Source of the DNA: Geminicoccaceae bacterium
Lineage (GTDB): Bacteria > Pseudomonadota > Alphaproteobacteria > Geminicoccales > Geminicoccaceae
Reading direction: 5' to 3'
Length of the DNA stretch: 64,000 bases
Assembly (NCBI GenBank): GCA_028285265.1
Contig: JANQPX010000032.1
Span: 1-64,000, forward strand
The notes below the pieces were generated by a model that was given only the letters and a program-made list of their open reading frames with translations, was not told the DNA's origin and made no database searches. The stretch's first letter is position 1. Each line of letters starts with the position of its first letter. Positions 28,026 to 37,349 of the stretch are shown in pieces. The translations under genes were made by a program, and so were the position numbers.

Positions 28026-29609
28026 GTGACTGCCGAAGACCTCGCCCGGAATTCCCCCCCTTCAGAAACCCGACCGCGACACGCGCTTGTCGCATCCGTT
28101 GCGACGGTCGGCTCGTTCACCATGATATCCCGTGTCCTTGGGTTCCTGCGCGATATGATGATGGCAGCGCTCCTAGGCGCTGGTCCCCTTGCCGATGCTT
28201 TCTTCGTCGCCTTCAAGCTACCGAATTTCTTAAGACGCCTCTTCGCAGAGGGGGCTTTCAATGCCGGCTTTGTGCCGCTGTTCGCGCGCACACTCGAAGG
28301 CGATGGCAAAGAACGTGCGCGGGAGTTTGCCGCTCAAGCGCAGGCCTTGCTGTTAGCCGTCCTGGTGCCGCTGGTGGTCGTCGCCATGGTCGCTATGCCT
28401 TGGGTCATCCGGGTGATGGCGCCCGGTTTCGAGGTCGGAAGCGAACGTTTCGAGGCCACGGTCGAGCTCTCGCGGATCACATTTTGCTATATCCTCTTCA
28501 TCTCGCTGGTCGCACTTTACGGTGGCATGCTGAATTCGCTCGGCCATTTCGCCGTGCCGGCAGCTGCGCCCGTCGTTTTGAACCTATGCCTGATTGCAGG
28601 CATGGCGCTGAGCTATTTCTGGTTCGATGCGCCAGCCAGAGCCCTCGCCTACGGCCTTGCCGCTGCCGGGCTTGGACAGTTCCTCTGGGTGCTTGCGGCC
28701 CTCAAGCGTGAAGGGATGGCGCCGGCCCTTCGTCGTCCACGCCTGAGCCCAGAAATGAAGCATCTCTTCGCTCTCATTTTGCCGGGCGTCCTTGGCGCAA
28801 GCGTCGCACAGATTAGCCTGTTTGCCGACGTCATTTTTGCCTCATTCCTCAAGGAAGGCTCCGTCTCCTACCTCTACTATGCCGACCGCGTCAGCCAACT
28901 GCCGCTCGGCGTCATTGGAGTCGCCGTCGGCACAGCTCTCTTGCCACTGATGTCGAGACAACTAAGAGCAGGTGAAACAGCAGCAGCCGTCCATAGTCAG
29001 AACCGAGGTATCGAGATCGCGCTTTTGCTTACCATCCCAGCAGCCATCGGCATCGCGATCTTAAGCCTGCCCATCGTGACCGTGCTCTTCCAGCGCGGGG
29101 CTTTCGATGCATCAGATGGCCTTGCCACCAGCGCGGCATTGTCCGCCTACGCCCTTGGACTTCCCGCCTACGTGTTGATTAAGGTCCTTGCTCCAGGATT
29201 TTTTGCGCGCGAAGACACCAAGACACCTGTAAAAATTGCGATCATTTGCTTGATCGCCAATGTCCTCCTCGTGATCGCGATGATCGGGCCGCTGCAACAT
29301 GTCGGCATCGCCCTCGCAACCGTGGCCTCTTCATGGCTAAACGCCTGTCTACTCGGCTATCTTCTCCATCGGCGCGGTTTGTTCCGGCTGGATGATCGAC
29401 TGATAAGGCGGCTGCCAAGAATTCTCCTCGCCGGCTCAGCCATGGCGGTTCTGGTCTGGTTCATGATGGACTACGCCGACGGGCTCATGCCGAAGACGGC
29501 AGCGCTAGCACTTGTCATCGGGCTGGGCACCATCGTCTTCTTTGCGGCGGCAAGCCTGCTTCGGGCCTTCGAACTCGACGAGGTCAAAGGGCTAATGCGG
29601 CGCTCTTAG
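28026..29609 (+). CDS. murJ: Lipid II flippase MurJ (MviN)
   Basis: An integral membrane protein of 527 residues with 13-14 hydrophobic segments. The N-terminal signature SRVLGFLRDMMMAALLGAG (about 36-54), then ADAFFVAFKLPNFLRRLFAEGAFNAGFVP, is diagnostic of MurJ, which flips lipid II across the inner membrane for peptidoglycan synthesis. The start is GTG (28026-28028), one base after the glnD stop, consistent with one operon. glnD-murJ adjacency is common in Alphaproteobacteria. Confidence 0.96.
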   Translation: MTAEDLARNSPPSETRPRHALVASVATVGSFTMISRVLGFLRDMMMAALLGAGPLADAFFVAFKLPNFLRRLFAEGAFNAGFVPLFARTLEGDGKERAREFAAQAQALLLAVLVPLVVVAMVAMPWVIRVMAPGFEVGSERFEATVELSRITFCYILFISLVALYGGMLNSLGHFAVPAAAPVVLNLCLIAGMALSYFWFDAPARALAYGLAAAGLGQFLWVLAALKREGMAPALRRPRLSPEMKHLFALILPGVLGASVAQISLFADVIFASFLKEGSVSYLYYADRVSQLPLGVIGVAVGTALLPLMSRQLRAGETAAAVHSQNRGIEIALLLTIPAAIGIAILSLPIVTVLFQRGAFDASDGLATSAALSAYALGLPAYVLIKVLAPGFFAREDTKTPVKIAIICLIANVLLVIAMIGPLQHVGIALATVASSWLNACLLGYLLHRRGLFRLDDRLIRRLPRILLAGSAMAVLVWFMMDYADGLMPKTAALALVIGLGTIVFFAAASLLRAFELDEVKGLMRRS

Positions 29610-29681
29610 CACGACCAAGCGGAGACATGTTGGCGGCCTCTACCGGTGGTGTTTCGCAGCGCGATTGTCGCGATGTTCTGA

Positions 29682-30953
29682 TCAGCCCGTGTTCGTCCGA
29701 TCAGGAAGCTCAACCAGTTTCAGGTTGTCGGCATCGTCATGATGGGGAGACAGCGATTGAGCTTGGCCGATCCAGCGATCATCAGTGATTTGATGGGCCG
29801 TCACGTGGATGGCCTGCGCTAACCAATCGACATCGCTTGCGGTCATGTCAGCCAGCTGTCGGAAGTAATAGCAGCCGTTCTGATTGAGCTTCTCCTCAAT
29901 CTCGCCCGTAATGCCGCGAATCTGCTGGAGATCATCAGCGTCATCGGGCCGTTCGGAGAGTAGGCTACTGGGCCGGGAGAGTGCGTCGGGGGTGCCGGGC
30001 ACAGGTCTAAGCTCAATGCGATCGGGAACGGCCCGAATTTGTACGTCATCGTCATCGGTAGCCTTGTTGGCTTCGACATTGAGCGTTGTCTCAGAACCAA
30101 GAGCAACATTGGGCGATAGGTCGAGGCCAAGGTCCTCGCGATCTTCACTGTCAGCTTCATCATGGTCGGGGTTGTTCAACGCATCGCCGGCCGCAGCGAT
30201 GTCGGTCATCATATTGACGGCTTTGGACTTACCTTGCTGTCCCAGCGTGATTCCACTCGCTTGAGGTTCCGAGGGGCTTTCTTCGCTTGCGGTACCGGCA
30301 ACCATGTTCGCCGCCTGCTCGCCAAACGTCTTCGCAAGGGTCGAACGAATGTCATGGAGTGCATGCTTCGCCTTTTCATGCAAAGCACGCTCAGCGTCGA
30401 GCTCAGCCTGCATGCCGGCACGCATCTGGGCAAGCTCGCTGCGCGCATTCTCAGCCGCCAGCTTTTCGGCGCCGATGAGAAGACGAAGTTCTTCGATTTG
30501 CGCACGCGATTGCGCTTCCTTGGCCGTGGCTGCTGCAGCGGCAGCTTTTTCAACATTGGCAGCACGCAAAGCGTCGTCAATCGCGCTCTGATCGGCAGCA
30601 TTGCCTTGACGTGTCACGTCCTCAAGCTCTTGTCGGACCACACCCAGTTTGGCCTCAGCAGCATCCGCCCGTTTTCGCTCAGTTTCGATCATCGGTTTAA
30701 GTTCGCCAAGTGACCGCACGGCATCCGTTTTTGCCTGTTCAACCGCTGCCTTCGTTCTTTCGTCGGCTTCGGCGAGGGCAAGTCTGGTCTCCTGATGTGC
30801 CGACATTTCCGAGTCAAGACTTGACGCCAGATCTTCTCGTATTGCTCGAAACCGTCGTCGGCTTCCAATACCCCAAATGACCCACCCACAAAGCAGCCCG
30901 ACAAAGGCGGCTGCCAGAAGATACAGGACAATTTCCGTCGCAAGATAAATCAC
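29682..30953 (-). CDS. Membrane-anchored coiled-coil protein with a C-terminal helix-hairpin-helix domain
   Basis: A 423-residue protein. One membrane helix near the N-terminus (about 5-30) is followed by a long Ala/Glu/Arg-rich coiled coil (about 35-215), an acidic disordered stretch (about 220-335), and a helix-hairpin-helix-like domain, DDLQQIRGITGEIEEKLNQN (about 337-356) with RQLADMTASDVDWLAQAI after it. Similar HhH ends occur in ribosomal protein L21 and Nuo-like fusions and in 'GVPxLxxxLN' modules. The function is unknown to me. The start is GTG, with AAAGGGAAAA just before it. It lies 27 bases downstream of the BON/OmpA gene, so the two probably work together at the envelope. Confidence 0.75.
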   Translation of the reverse strand: MIYLATEIVLYLLAAAFVGLLCGWVIWGIGSRRRFRAIREDLASSLDSEMSAHQETRLALAEADERTKAAVEQAKTDAVRSLGELKPMIETERKRADAAEAKLGVVRQELEDVTRQGNAADQSAIDDALRAANVEKAAAAAATAKEAQSRAQIEELRLLIGAEKLAAENARSELAQMRAGMQAELDAERALHEKAKHALHDIRSTLAKTFGEQAANMVAGTASEESPSEPQASGITLGQQGKSKAVNMMTDIAAAGDALNNPDHDEADSEDREDLGLDLSPNVALGSETTLNVEANKATDDDDVQIRAVPDRIELRPVPGTPDALSRPSSLLSERPDDADDLQQIRGITGEIEEKLNQNGCYYFRQLADMTASDVDWLAQAIHVTAHQITDDRWIGQAQSLSPHHDDADNLKLVELPDRTNTG

Positions 30954-30980
30954 GACTTTTCCCTTTCTTTGCCTCTCGGC

Positions 30981-33506
30981 TTAGCTTTTCGAGTCCGAGC
31001 CATCCGTACCGTTGGATACCGACCACTCGAACGTAATCCGCCGATTTGCTGCTCGTCCATCATCAGTGCTGTTATCGGCGATCGGCAGCCTTTCGCCATG
31101 ACCTATGGCGATCAAAGCGTCAACATTGACGCCGCGCGCCGCAAGCGCGTTGAGAACAGCATCCGCACGCGCCTGGCTCAAGTCCTGGTTCATCTGTTCG
31201 GCACCGCGAGAGTCGGTGTGACCGCCGATCTCAAGTACAAGATCACCCGATCCGAGACAGGCGATGGCAAGACCGGCGAGCGCATTTAGGAGCCGTTCAG
31301 CCCGTTGATCCAATGTCTCTTGGCCACGCAAGAACGTGATCTTGTCCGTCGCCAGCATCGCAGACGACTGCTCACCGCAAAGCTCATCATCCGCTGCAAT
31401 ATTGACGACTGGAAGCCAATAACCTCGGTGATAGAATTCCTCCTGTCCCGTCAAGGGACTGGTCCGGGTCTCACCATCTACACGGACTGTCGACGTCGTC
31501 GCAATCTCCACTAAGGGTTGGCGGTTGTCCCCAAGCGCGCGTGTCATCTCATCGGCAACGGCGACAGCATCGGCGTGAAGATGAACCTCTCCATTCAATG
31601 CGAACGTTGCGTCATTGAGGGTCAGGTCGATCTCGTCGAATATGGGTAGAAAGGCACCAAGGGATGCGAGCTCTTCGCGCCAGATGTTGACGGAGCCCCG
31701 AGCCCCTTCTCGAAGCTCGCCGACAAAGCGGCTGATACCCAGCGCTTCAGTCGCATCCTGTTCGTTCAGGCCGTCCGGAAGAGCGCCGCTGAGTGATACC
31801 TCGCCGTCCGGCAAAACTTTCAACGATAGCGTCGCAAGCGGCCTGGGGTCGACCGGCTGAAGATCAACGGTCATATCGTCATTGATCGCCGCTAACACAT
31901 CCTGAACTGGCTTGATGTCTTCTGGTCTTCCGACGACCCCGATGAGATGCGCTTCTCGGTCCTTAAGCTGAAGACGGCCAGCACGCACGACATCCAGCGT
32001 CCGGATGTGCCTATTGGCAAAGCGAACCCAGTCTTCATCGGCATCGCCATCTCGATGATCGAGTTCGACGTCGACGTCATCGACACCAGCATGGTCTTTG
32101 ATGGTAGCTACAAGTTCATCTTCGGCTTCGGGACTCGGAACAAGACCGCGAATAGACCAAGCATCTTCATCGACTTTGTCGACGACCAGCGCCAAAGCCC
32201 CCTCATTGGTCGCGCCGCTATCGGGTAGCAATGCCGCATCAACTGATGAATCACCAGCTGACGAGGCGGTCCGAGGTGCGGCGATCTCGGCGGCCGCCGT
32301 ATCAAGCTGCGAACTGCCAGGCAACGTCGCGACGGTCGCCTCGCCCAATTCGTCAGCATCGTTAGCTTCTGCATTTGGATTGCTGGTGAAGGCGACATCA
32401 CTGTCCACGATATCCAGCCGGCCAGACTGCATATCCTGCATGGCATTGATACCGGCCTGTACCATCGACAACCACTCATCGTCAGGGACGCCATCCGCAA
32501 TCTCAATATCAGCGATGACTGGAAGCCCATCACCAACGTTCTTGCCAGCATCAATCAATACGTCCCGCGCCGCCTCATCGGGAGCAAAGCCTTTGAGGAG
32601 GAGCCCGCCCCGCTGATCTTTCACCACGGAAAATGTGTAAGGCTCTACCCGTCTCCGCTCAGTCGAGATCGGATCGTTGCCACTTGCCGATCCTGTGATT
32701 GCCTCCTGCCCCGAACCGGTTCCGCTGCTAGCAGAAGAGTCGCTGCTTTGGCGTTCGAGAGCAGGGGCCGTTGTATCAACCTCCGCTGATGTCTCGACCT
32801 CCGCTGCCACAGATGGTGCCGCCACAACCTCAAGAGGCTGAGGGTCACTGTCGTTGCCAACGCTCAAGTCATTTGTCCAGAGGTAGCCGTCCGGCACCAT
32901 TTCAGAGAAAAATTCGATGGCATCAATGTCGGCTTCGCTGGTGACTTTGGCGTCGAGAAGGATCTCCTCATTCGCGATCGAGAGCGACCCTTGAAGTGTT
33001 ATTGCCAACGCATCCAGGGCTGCTGCCGCAGCTTCCGCCCATCCCTCCTTTGGCGCGCCGTCCGCCAGGTCGATCGTGATCCTCGCATCGTCACCAAACA
33101 GGGCTCTTGCTGTTGTTACGATTGCCATCTTCGCACTGTCGTCGGGTGCATAGCCTGTAACGGCGACTTCGCCATTGGGATCCTTGACCGCACCAAGGCG
33201 ATAGGGCGATGTGGCGTCCGACGAGTCTAATCGATCGACGGTTCGCAAGACACCGGGCAATGCCGACACCGCGTCCAGCACCCTTTGTCGCTGATCGTCA
33301 TCAGCGATAGGACCTTCGAGCGTGATCTGACGACCGTCTGCACGCACATTGATCGCATCAACGTTGCCATTCACTGCCGTTGCTAGCAAAACCTCTCGGG
33401 TGCGCTCTTCAAGGTCTGCCTGGATCTTGGGCGCCTTGAACGTCAGTGCTGAATAGCCTGTAAGGCCAAGTGCAGCCAGGCAGAGTAAAACTCCGAAAAA
33501 CCTCAT
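30981..33506 (-). CDS. Large BON-repeat/OmpA-family envelope protein
   Basis: An 841-residue protein with an N-terminal membrane or signal segment (MRFFGVLLCLAALGLTGYSA, 1-20), then several tandem modules of BON type. Three internal units share the pattern Val-Lys-Asp-x-x-Gly-x-x-x-hydrophobic-x-Gly-(F/Y)-Ala-Pro-Asp (starts near 108, 298 and 445). A C-terminal OmpA-like peptidoglycan-binding domain occupies about 700-830 and contains LEIGGHTDSRGAEQMNQDLS and RADAVLNALAARG. It should anchor to peptidoglycan while the BON modules face lipid or protein partners. The linkers at about 235-290 and 365-430 are Ser/Asp/Ala-rich. It is the first gene of a two-gene unit with the coiled-coil protein. 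Confidence 0.85.
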   Translation of the reverse strand: MRFFGVLLCLAALGLTGYSALTFKAPKIQADLEERTREVLLATAVNGNVDAINVRADGRQITLEGPIADDDQRQRVLDAVSALPGVLRTVDRLDSSDATSPYRLGAVKDPNGEVAVTGYAPDDSAKMAIVTTARALFGDDARITIDLADGAPKEGWAEAAAAALDALAITLQGSLSIANEEILLDAKVTSEADIDAIEFFSEMVPDGYLWTNDLSVGNDSDPQPLEVVAAPSVAAEVETSAEVDTTAPALERQSSDSSASSGTGSGQEAITGSASGNDPISTERRRVEPYTFSVVKDQRGGLLLKGFAPDEAARDVLIDAGKNVGDGLPVIADIEIADGVPDDEWLSMVQAGINAMQDMQSGRLDIVDSDVAFTSNPNAEANDADELGEATVATLPGSSQLDTAAAEIAAPRTASSAGDSSVDAALLPDSGATNEGALALVVDKVDEDAWSIRGLVPSPEAEDELVATIKDHAGVDDVDVELDHRDGDADEDWVRFANRHIRTLDVVRAGRLQLKDREAHLIGVVGRPEDIKPVQDVLAAINDDMTVDLQPVDPRPLATLSLKVLPDGEVSLSGALPDGLNEQDATEALGISRFVGELREGARGSVNIWREELASLGAFLPIFDEIDLTLNDATFALNGEVHLHADAVAVADEMTRALGDNRQPLVEIATTSTVRVDGETRTSPLTGQEEFYHRGYWLPVVNIAADDELCGEQSSAMLATDKITFLRGQETLDQRAERLLNALAGLAIACLGSGDLVLEIGGHTDSRGAEQMNQDLSQARADAVLNALAARGVNVDALIAIGHGERLPIADNSTDDGRAANRRITFEWSVSNGTDGSDSKS

Positions 33507-34020
33507 GTTGCCTGCCTTTTTCCCTTAATCCCCGGACCAAGCGGGCCTGGCGAAGCCAGCTTGTGAACCGCCGCATAACCCAGCGATGCCCGCGCAAATT
33601 GGGCCACGCCAGGTGTTCCATTGTCCGCGTCTGCCGTCAGCAGCGCCGCTGTCACAACCGGAATCCAATCGTGATAGCAGAAAGTCGTCAGAACGATGAG
33701 TAAACTTTCCAAAAAATGGTGATAAGAGCACCCTATAGCGCATCTATGGTCAAGTCTACGCAGGCTCCTGTAGCAGTTTGAAGGCCAAAGTGAAGACAAC
33801 CAGCGCGATTCGAGCGTCGCCGATTGCAAAGACATCCAGGCCTAGCTGGAGCACGCTCAGTCGCGCCACAGTCTTGGCCAACCCAGCATCGCGACAGGCA
33901 TGGTGATCATGCCCCCTCCTTGACCGACGGTGATCAAGCCGACCAGGCCCTGCGAAAGCCAACCGTCCGAGATCGGCCCTGGAACCGATGAGGACACAAG
34001 GTCCCTCGAGAACCGTTGTC
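33507..34020. other. Intergenic region upstream of the BON/OmpA gene
   Basis: Several minus-strand frames are open here. One ends in a TGA that overlaps the BON/OmpA start (ATGA) and encodes LTTFCYHDWIPVVTAALLTA, a possible hydrophobic stretch. Another nearby frame reads GLVGLITVGQGGGMITMPVA before a stop. These could be remnants of a membrane protein, but I cannot join them into one gene or name a family. Confidence 0.4.
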
Positions 34021-35049
34021 CTACACCGGCACGCTTTTCGGCTCGATTAAGGCCAGCCCGTGGCGACCGGATGTTGGAAAAGAGAACTGCTCAGGATACT
34101 GGGCAACATACGTCTCGAGACGCGAAACATAATCGTCAAGCATTGATCCGATCATGTCCTCATGCGACGCGCCAGTCGGACGAACCAGCTGGTGTTCGAT
34201 AATCGTCTCGACACGGCCGTCGGGCTTCTGAATCGTAAACACCGGGAGCACGGACGCCTCAGCCTTGCAGGCGAAATTCAGTGCACCAGTTGCGATCTTG
34301 ATGGAGCCGTGGAGGAACGGCAGCCGACTGGTACGCCGACCCAGAGGTGTCACCGTGACCAGAAGCGGTCGATTTCCCCGAAGTTCCGCCAAAATCCGCT
34401 TATTGACCGCTTTGGTATCCATTCCCCTGAAGACAAGACGGTCACGCAGATAACGGCGTTCGATCGCAACATAGACGGGATTGAGCAGCGCTTTACCGAG
34501 GCGGCTCTCAGCGAAACCGTGGCTATCTCTTGAGAGATGACTCGCCCAGATCCCTGCCTTTGCGAGTGCAGCCTTCGTCATAAGATCTTTGTAAGCAAAG
34601 TTCGCCGTCAACAGCACGACGCCTCGCCCTCGTTGAAGCGCGTCATCAAGATACTGCTTACCGATCAGTCGGGGGCTTGGCTGCCAACGCCATGGGCGAT
34701 AGCAGGCCAAGAGTTGGATCCAGCTCAAATATTTGTGCGCTAGCCAGTCCCGACGAAATGTCTTCTCGATCCAGTCTTCTTTGCCCTCACCATGACCGAC
34801 GACAACCTTCACCGTCTCGAGCTCATCGGGCGCAAGCTCAGCGGAACTCGCCAGTCGTCGACGTGCCAGCCAACGCGCCAAACTGAGCCAACGACGCTCA
34901 GGCACGCAAATGGATGTAAGCCAAAATGTGACCATCAAGACCATCACGAAGACATCGCGTCCCCGGAGCCAAGGAACGGCATCCTCTGTCGAGATCGTTG
35001 CAGGTGGCAAACCATGCGTTACAGTTTTGGCGGACGAGCCCATTGTCAA
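34021..35049 (-). CDS. Lipid A biosynthesis acyltransferase (LpxL/HtrB)-like protein with altered catalytic motif
   Basis: A 342-residue protein with one hydrophobic N-terminal segment (about 32-50) and an LPLAT-type fold. The order is GRGVVLLTANFAYKD (141-155), then LSRDSHGFAESRLGKALLNP, MDTKAVNKRILAELRGNRPLLVTVTPLG, and FLHGSIKIATGALNFACKAEASVLPVFTI, which matches the late acyltransferases of lipid A synthesis. The catalytic HxxxxD/E appears as Asn150-x4-Asp155, so the general-base His is absent. It may bind acyl donors without catalysis, or use another residue. It is isolated between the BON/OmpA region and the MocR gene. Confidence 0.72.
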   Translation of the reverse strand: MTMGSSAKTVTHGLPPATISTEDAVPWLRGRDVFVMVLMVTFWLTSICVPERRWLSLARWLARRRLASSAELAPDELETVKVVVGHGEGKEDWIEKTFRRDWLAHKYLSWIQLLACYRPWRWQPSPRLIGKQYLDDALQRGRGVVLLTANFAYKDLMTKAALAKAGIWASHLSRDSHGFAESRLGKALLNPVYVAIERRYLRDRLVFRGMDTKAVNKRILAELRGNRPLLVTVTPLGRRTSRLPFLHGSIKIATGALNFACKAEASVLPVFTIQKPDGRVETIIEHQLVRPTGASHEDMIGSMLDDYVSRLETYVAQYPEQFSFPTSGRHGLALIEPKSVPV

Positions 35050-35627
35050 ACAAACACTCCTGACGCAAAGCCTTGTTGAGACCGAGTCATAGAAAGTCGA
35101 AAGATTTTGAAAGAACTGTCACAGATAAATCCACCTTATATTTTAGACTTTCTTCGTCAAGAGTTTAAGATTTCAAATATATGTAAATAAAAATTAGATA
35201 ATTTCTTTATTTTGCGAAAATTAGCTCATAATTTTTGTAATCTCATCACAGATCTCGATGTGACATGTCTGTTGCCGCTCAACACAGTGCGACCTGATGA
35301 TGATAGGGTGGGTTACAATCGGCGAACGGGCATGCCGTGCATCAGCCCGCATCGGTTCTGCCGTGCCCCAGCGACTTGTCTCGACGTTGCGCGCAACAAC
35401 GGCACCCAGGAGTCGAGATGATCTTAAAGCCCGTTCGCAGAGCCAACAGTTGGAAGGGCTCGACGATGCCCATTGTTCAGGCAAAGCGCTTGAGGCTTGC
35501 ACCACCGTAAACGCTCAGCGCGCGCCCCCTTTAAAGGGACGATAAGGCACTGAGATTTCGACCGGAGAACGTTTGCGAGGATACCATGAAGCAGGCGACG
35601 ATGGATCGATGCTGAGAAGCCAAACCG
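35050..35627. other. Intergenic region with an AT-rich patch
   Basis: No gene is supported. From about 35100 to 35240 the DNA is strikingly AT-rich, with runs of A and T, directly upstream of the acyltransferase-like gene and so likely its promoter. AT-rich patches of this kind are typical targets of MucR or H-NS-like silencers (inference). The remainder (35241-35627) is the 3' flank of the MocR gene. Confidence 0.5.
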
Positions 35628-37019
35628 TTAGATGCTATCACTTCGACCGATGGGTCCGGCGATCAATGTATCTTTGATGAGGCTGAGAGCGCGTGCGAGG
35701 CGCTCTCGAGTCTTAGCGGCACTCAGGCTGATGCGAATGGCGTGAGGCTCACGCTCCGGACCGACGGCGAACAAAAATGCGGGATCTACCGCGACGCCGC
35801 GACTGCGGGCGGCATCCGTGAACGTCGAACTCCGCCAGGGCGCGGCGAGCGGGATCCACAGGTGATAGGACAGCGGTTGGGCCCGATAACGGACGCCATC
35901 TAGACAACTTGCCGCGATTTGCTGTCGTGCCGTTGCTTCGCCACGCTGGCGTTCAGTCAGATGTGCTGCTGTACCGTCGTCCATCCATTGAGTGAAGAGT
36001 GCAGCCATTAGCGCTGGACAGATCAGGAAAAGATCACTCTGAGCATCGGCGAGCCGGTCGAATAGCCGTTCAGGGGCAACCAGCACACCAAAGCGGAGAT
36101 TAGGGGCAACAATCTTAGAAGCAGTCGTGATATAGACCGTCCGCTCAGGTGCCAGCGCTGCTAGGGGCGGTGGCCGATCCTCAGGCAGTTGGCCGTAGAC
36201 ATCATCTTCCACCAAGATCAGATCATAGCGTTCTGCTATCGCCGCAATCGCCCGGCGCCTTGGCTCCGACATCGTTGCTGTCGTCGGGTTGTGCGATGTC
36301 GGATTGAGCATCAGCACGCGCGCTTCCGTTGAACGGCATGCCGCTTCGAGGGCATCCGGACAAAGCCCTTCGTGATCGAGCGACAATCCTTGCAATCTCA
36401 ATCCAAGACGTCCAGCAACGCGCTTGATGCCGCTGTAGACAAGATGTTCCGAAAGCACTGTATCACCAGACCGGGTGAGTCCGGACAGTGCTGTCAAAAT
36501 GGCTTGATGAGCCCCACCAGTAATCATCGTCTGGTCAGGCAAGAAGGTGACTCCGACGCCACTTGCCCAACGCGCCGCAGCCTCTCGATGTCGATCCAAT
36601 CCGACTCGTGGCGTATAGGCCAAGAGCTCACCAATCGATGGATCGTTGGCCGCAAGACTGGTCAAGCTTGCAGCCACGAGCTTCTGCACCCCATCATCCG
36701 GCTGGCTGTTGACAGTCAATTTGATGAGATCGTCATCACCATCCATGACCGGATTGTGGAAACTGCCGACGGTCGCCAATGACCGCACGAATGTGCCCCG
36801 CCCGACCTGTCCCTTGACCAGTCCACGTTGCTCCGCAAGCGCATAGGCGCGGGACACCGTGCCGACCGTTACGCCAAGCTTATATGCGAGATCACGCTGT
36901 GGTGGCAGTTTTCGTCCAGGCTCGAGATCGCCTTGACCGATGGCCACATCAATCGCGTCGGCCAAGGCCTTATAGCGTGGCCCATCAAGACTAGAGATAT
37001 CGGGACACCAAATTGCCAT
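35628..37019 (-). CDS. MocR-type GntR/aminotransferase transcriptional regulator
   Basis: A 463-residue fusion of an N-terminal GntR winged helix (about 10-80, with LPPQRDLAYKLGVTVGTVSRAYALAEQRGLV) and a class I aminotransferase-like domain. The PLP lysine is Lys302 in TTASKIVAPN, with NPTSHNPT (about 239-246) and EDDVYG (271-276) as other PLP-site residues. MocR regulators control a neighbouring, often divergent gene in response to an amine-type ligand. The divergent DUF1127-phzF pair begins 76 bases away. The intergenic DNA has inverted repeats that may be its operators. Confidence 0.93.
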   Translation of the reverse strand: MAIWCPDISSLDGPRYKALADAIDVAIGQGDLEPGRKLPPQRDLAYKLGVTVGTVSRAYALAEQRGLVKGQVGRGTFVRSLATVGSFHNPVMDGDDDLIKLTVNSQPDDGVQKLVAASLTSLAANDPSIGELLAYTPRVGLDRHREAAARWASGVGVTFLPDQTMITGGAHQAILTALSGLTRSGDTVLSEHLVYSGIKRVAGRLGLRLQGLSLDHEGLCPDALEAACRSTEARVLMLNPTSHNPTTATMSEPRRRAIAAIAERYDLILVEDDVYGQLPEDRPPPLAALAPERTVYITTASKIVAPNLRFGVLVAPERLFDRLADAQSDLFLICPALMAALFTQWMDDGTAAHLTERQRGEATARQQIAASCLDGVRYRAQPLSYHLWIPLAAPWRSSTFTDAARSRGVAVDPAFLFAVGPEREPHAIRISLSAAKTRERLARALSLIKDTLIAGPIGRSDSI

Positions 37020-37035
37020 GGTGACAATATATCAT

Positions 37036-37056
37036 TTGACTTGGGCAATTGGTCAA
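37036..37056. promoter_or_regulatory. Inverted repeat TTGAC-N11-GTCAA in the MocR/DUF1127 intergenic region
   Basis: The arms TTGAC (37036-37040) and GTCAA (37052-37056) are centred about 27 bases upstream of the mocR start and about 50 bases upstream of the DUF1127 start. The position suits an operator controlling both genes. Assignment to the MocR protein is an inference. Confidence 0.35.
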
Positions 37057-37095
37057 GAGCAAATGGCATTGCATAACTTTTTGCGGAGACAATCC

Positions 37096-37320
37096 ATGAA
37101 AAGCGGAAATTGTATCGATACAATCTCAACATCACCAGCGCAACATGGTTTCGGCCTGCCGCCTTGGTTCATGGCGCTCTTCCGCAAGATCATGCACTGG
37201 GGCGAACTGCATCGACAGCGGATCCACCTCGCGCAGCTTGATGACCGAATGCTGCGCGATATCGGGCTCTCACAGATGGATGTGCGGATTGAGATCGAGA
37301 AACCGTTCTGGCGATATTGA
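37096..37320 (+). CDS. DUF1127 small protein
   Basis: A small basic protein of 74 residues with the DUF1127 signature at its C-terminus: LAQLDDRMLRDIGLSQMDV (about 46-64), ending in KPFWRY. DUF1127 proteins are abundant in Alphaproteobacteria, and some have been linked to RNA or to phosphate and stress responses. I place the start at ATG 37096, with GCGGAG seven bases upstream, and not at the earlier GTG-initiated extension, which would overlap the mocR promoter. A 16-bp palindrome lies just inside the start. phzF follows 29 bases later on the same strand. Confidence 0.82.
   Translation: MKSGNCIDTISTSPAQHGFGLPPWFMALFRKIMHWGELHRQRIHLAQLDDRMLRDIGLSQMDVRIEIEKPFWRY
37109..37124. promoter_or_regulatory. 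Perfect 16-bp palindrome ATTGTATCGATACAAT
   Basis: The 16 bases read the same on both strands and resemble a GntR-type operator. They lie 90 bases upstream of the mocR ATG and 13 bases inside the DUF1127 frame as I place it. They could be an operator of the divergent region or a coincidence. Confidence 0.4.
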
Positions 37321-37349
37321 CGTTACCTGGCTCATCAAAGGAAACCAGC

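Noticed and set aside
33503-33835. Minus-strand frame that overlaps the BON/OmpA start by ATGA
   Set aside because: The overlap looks like coupling, but the frame is broken upstream, has no family features and has no ribosome binding site; not enough to call a gene.
35140-35240. AT-rich stretch as a possible insertion or origin
   Set aside because: It lacks repeated boxes or terminal inverted repeats and is more simply read as a promoter region.
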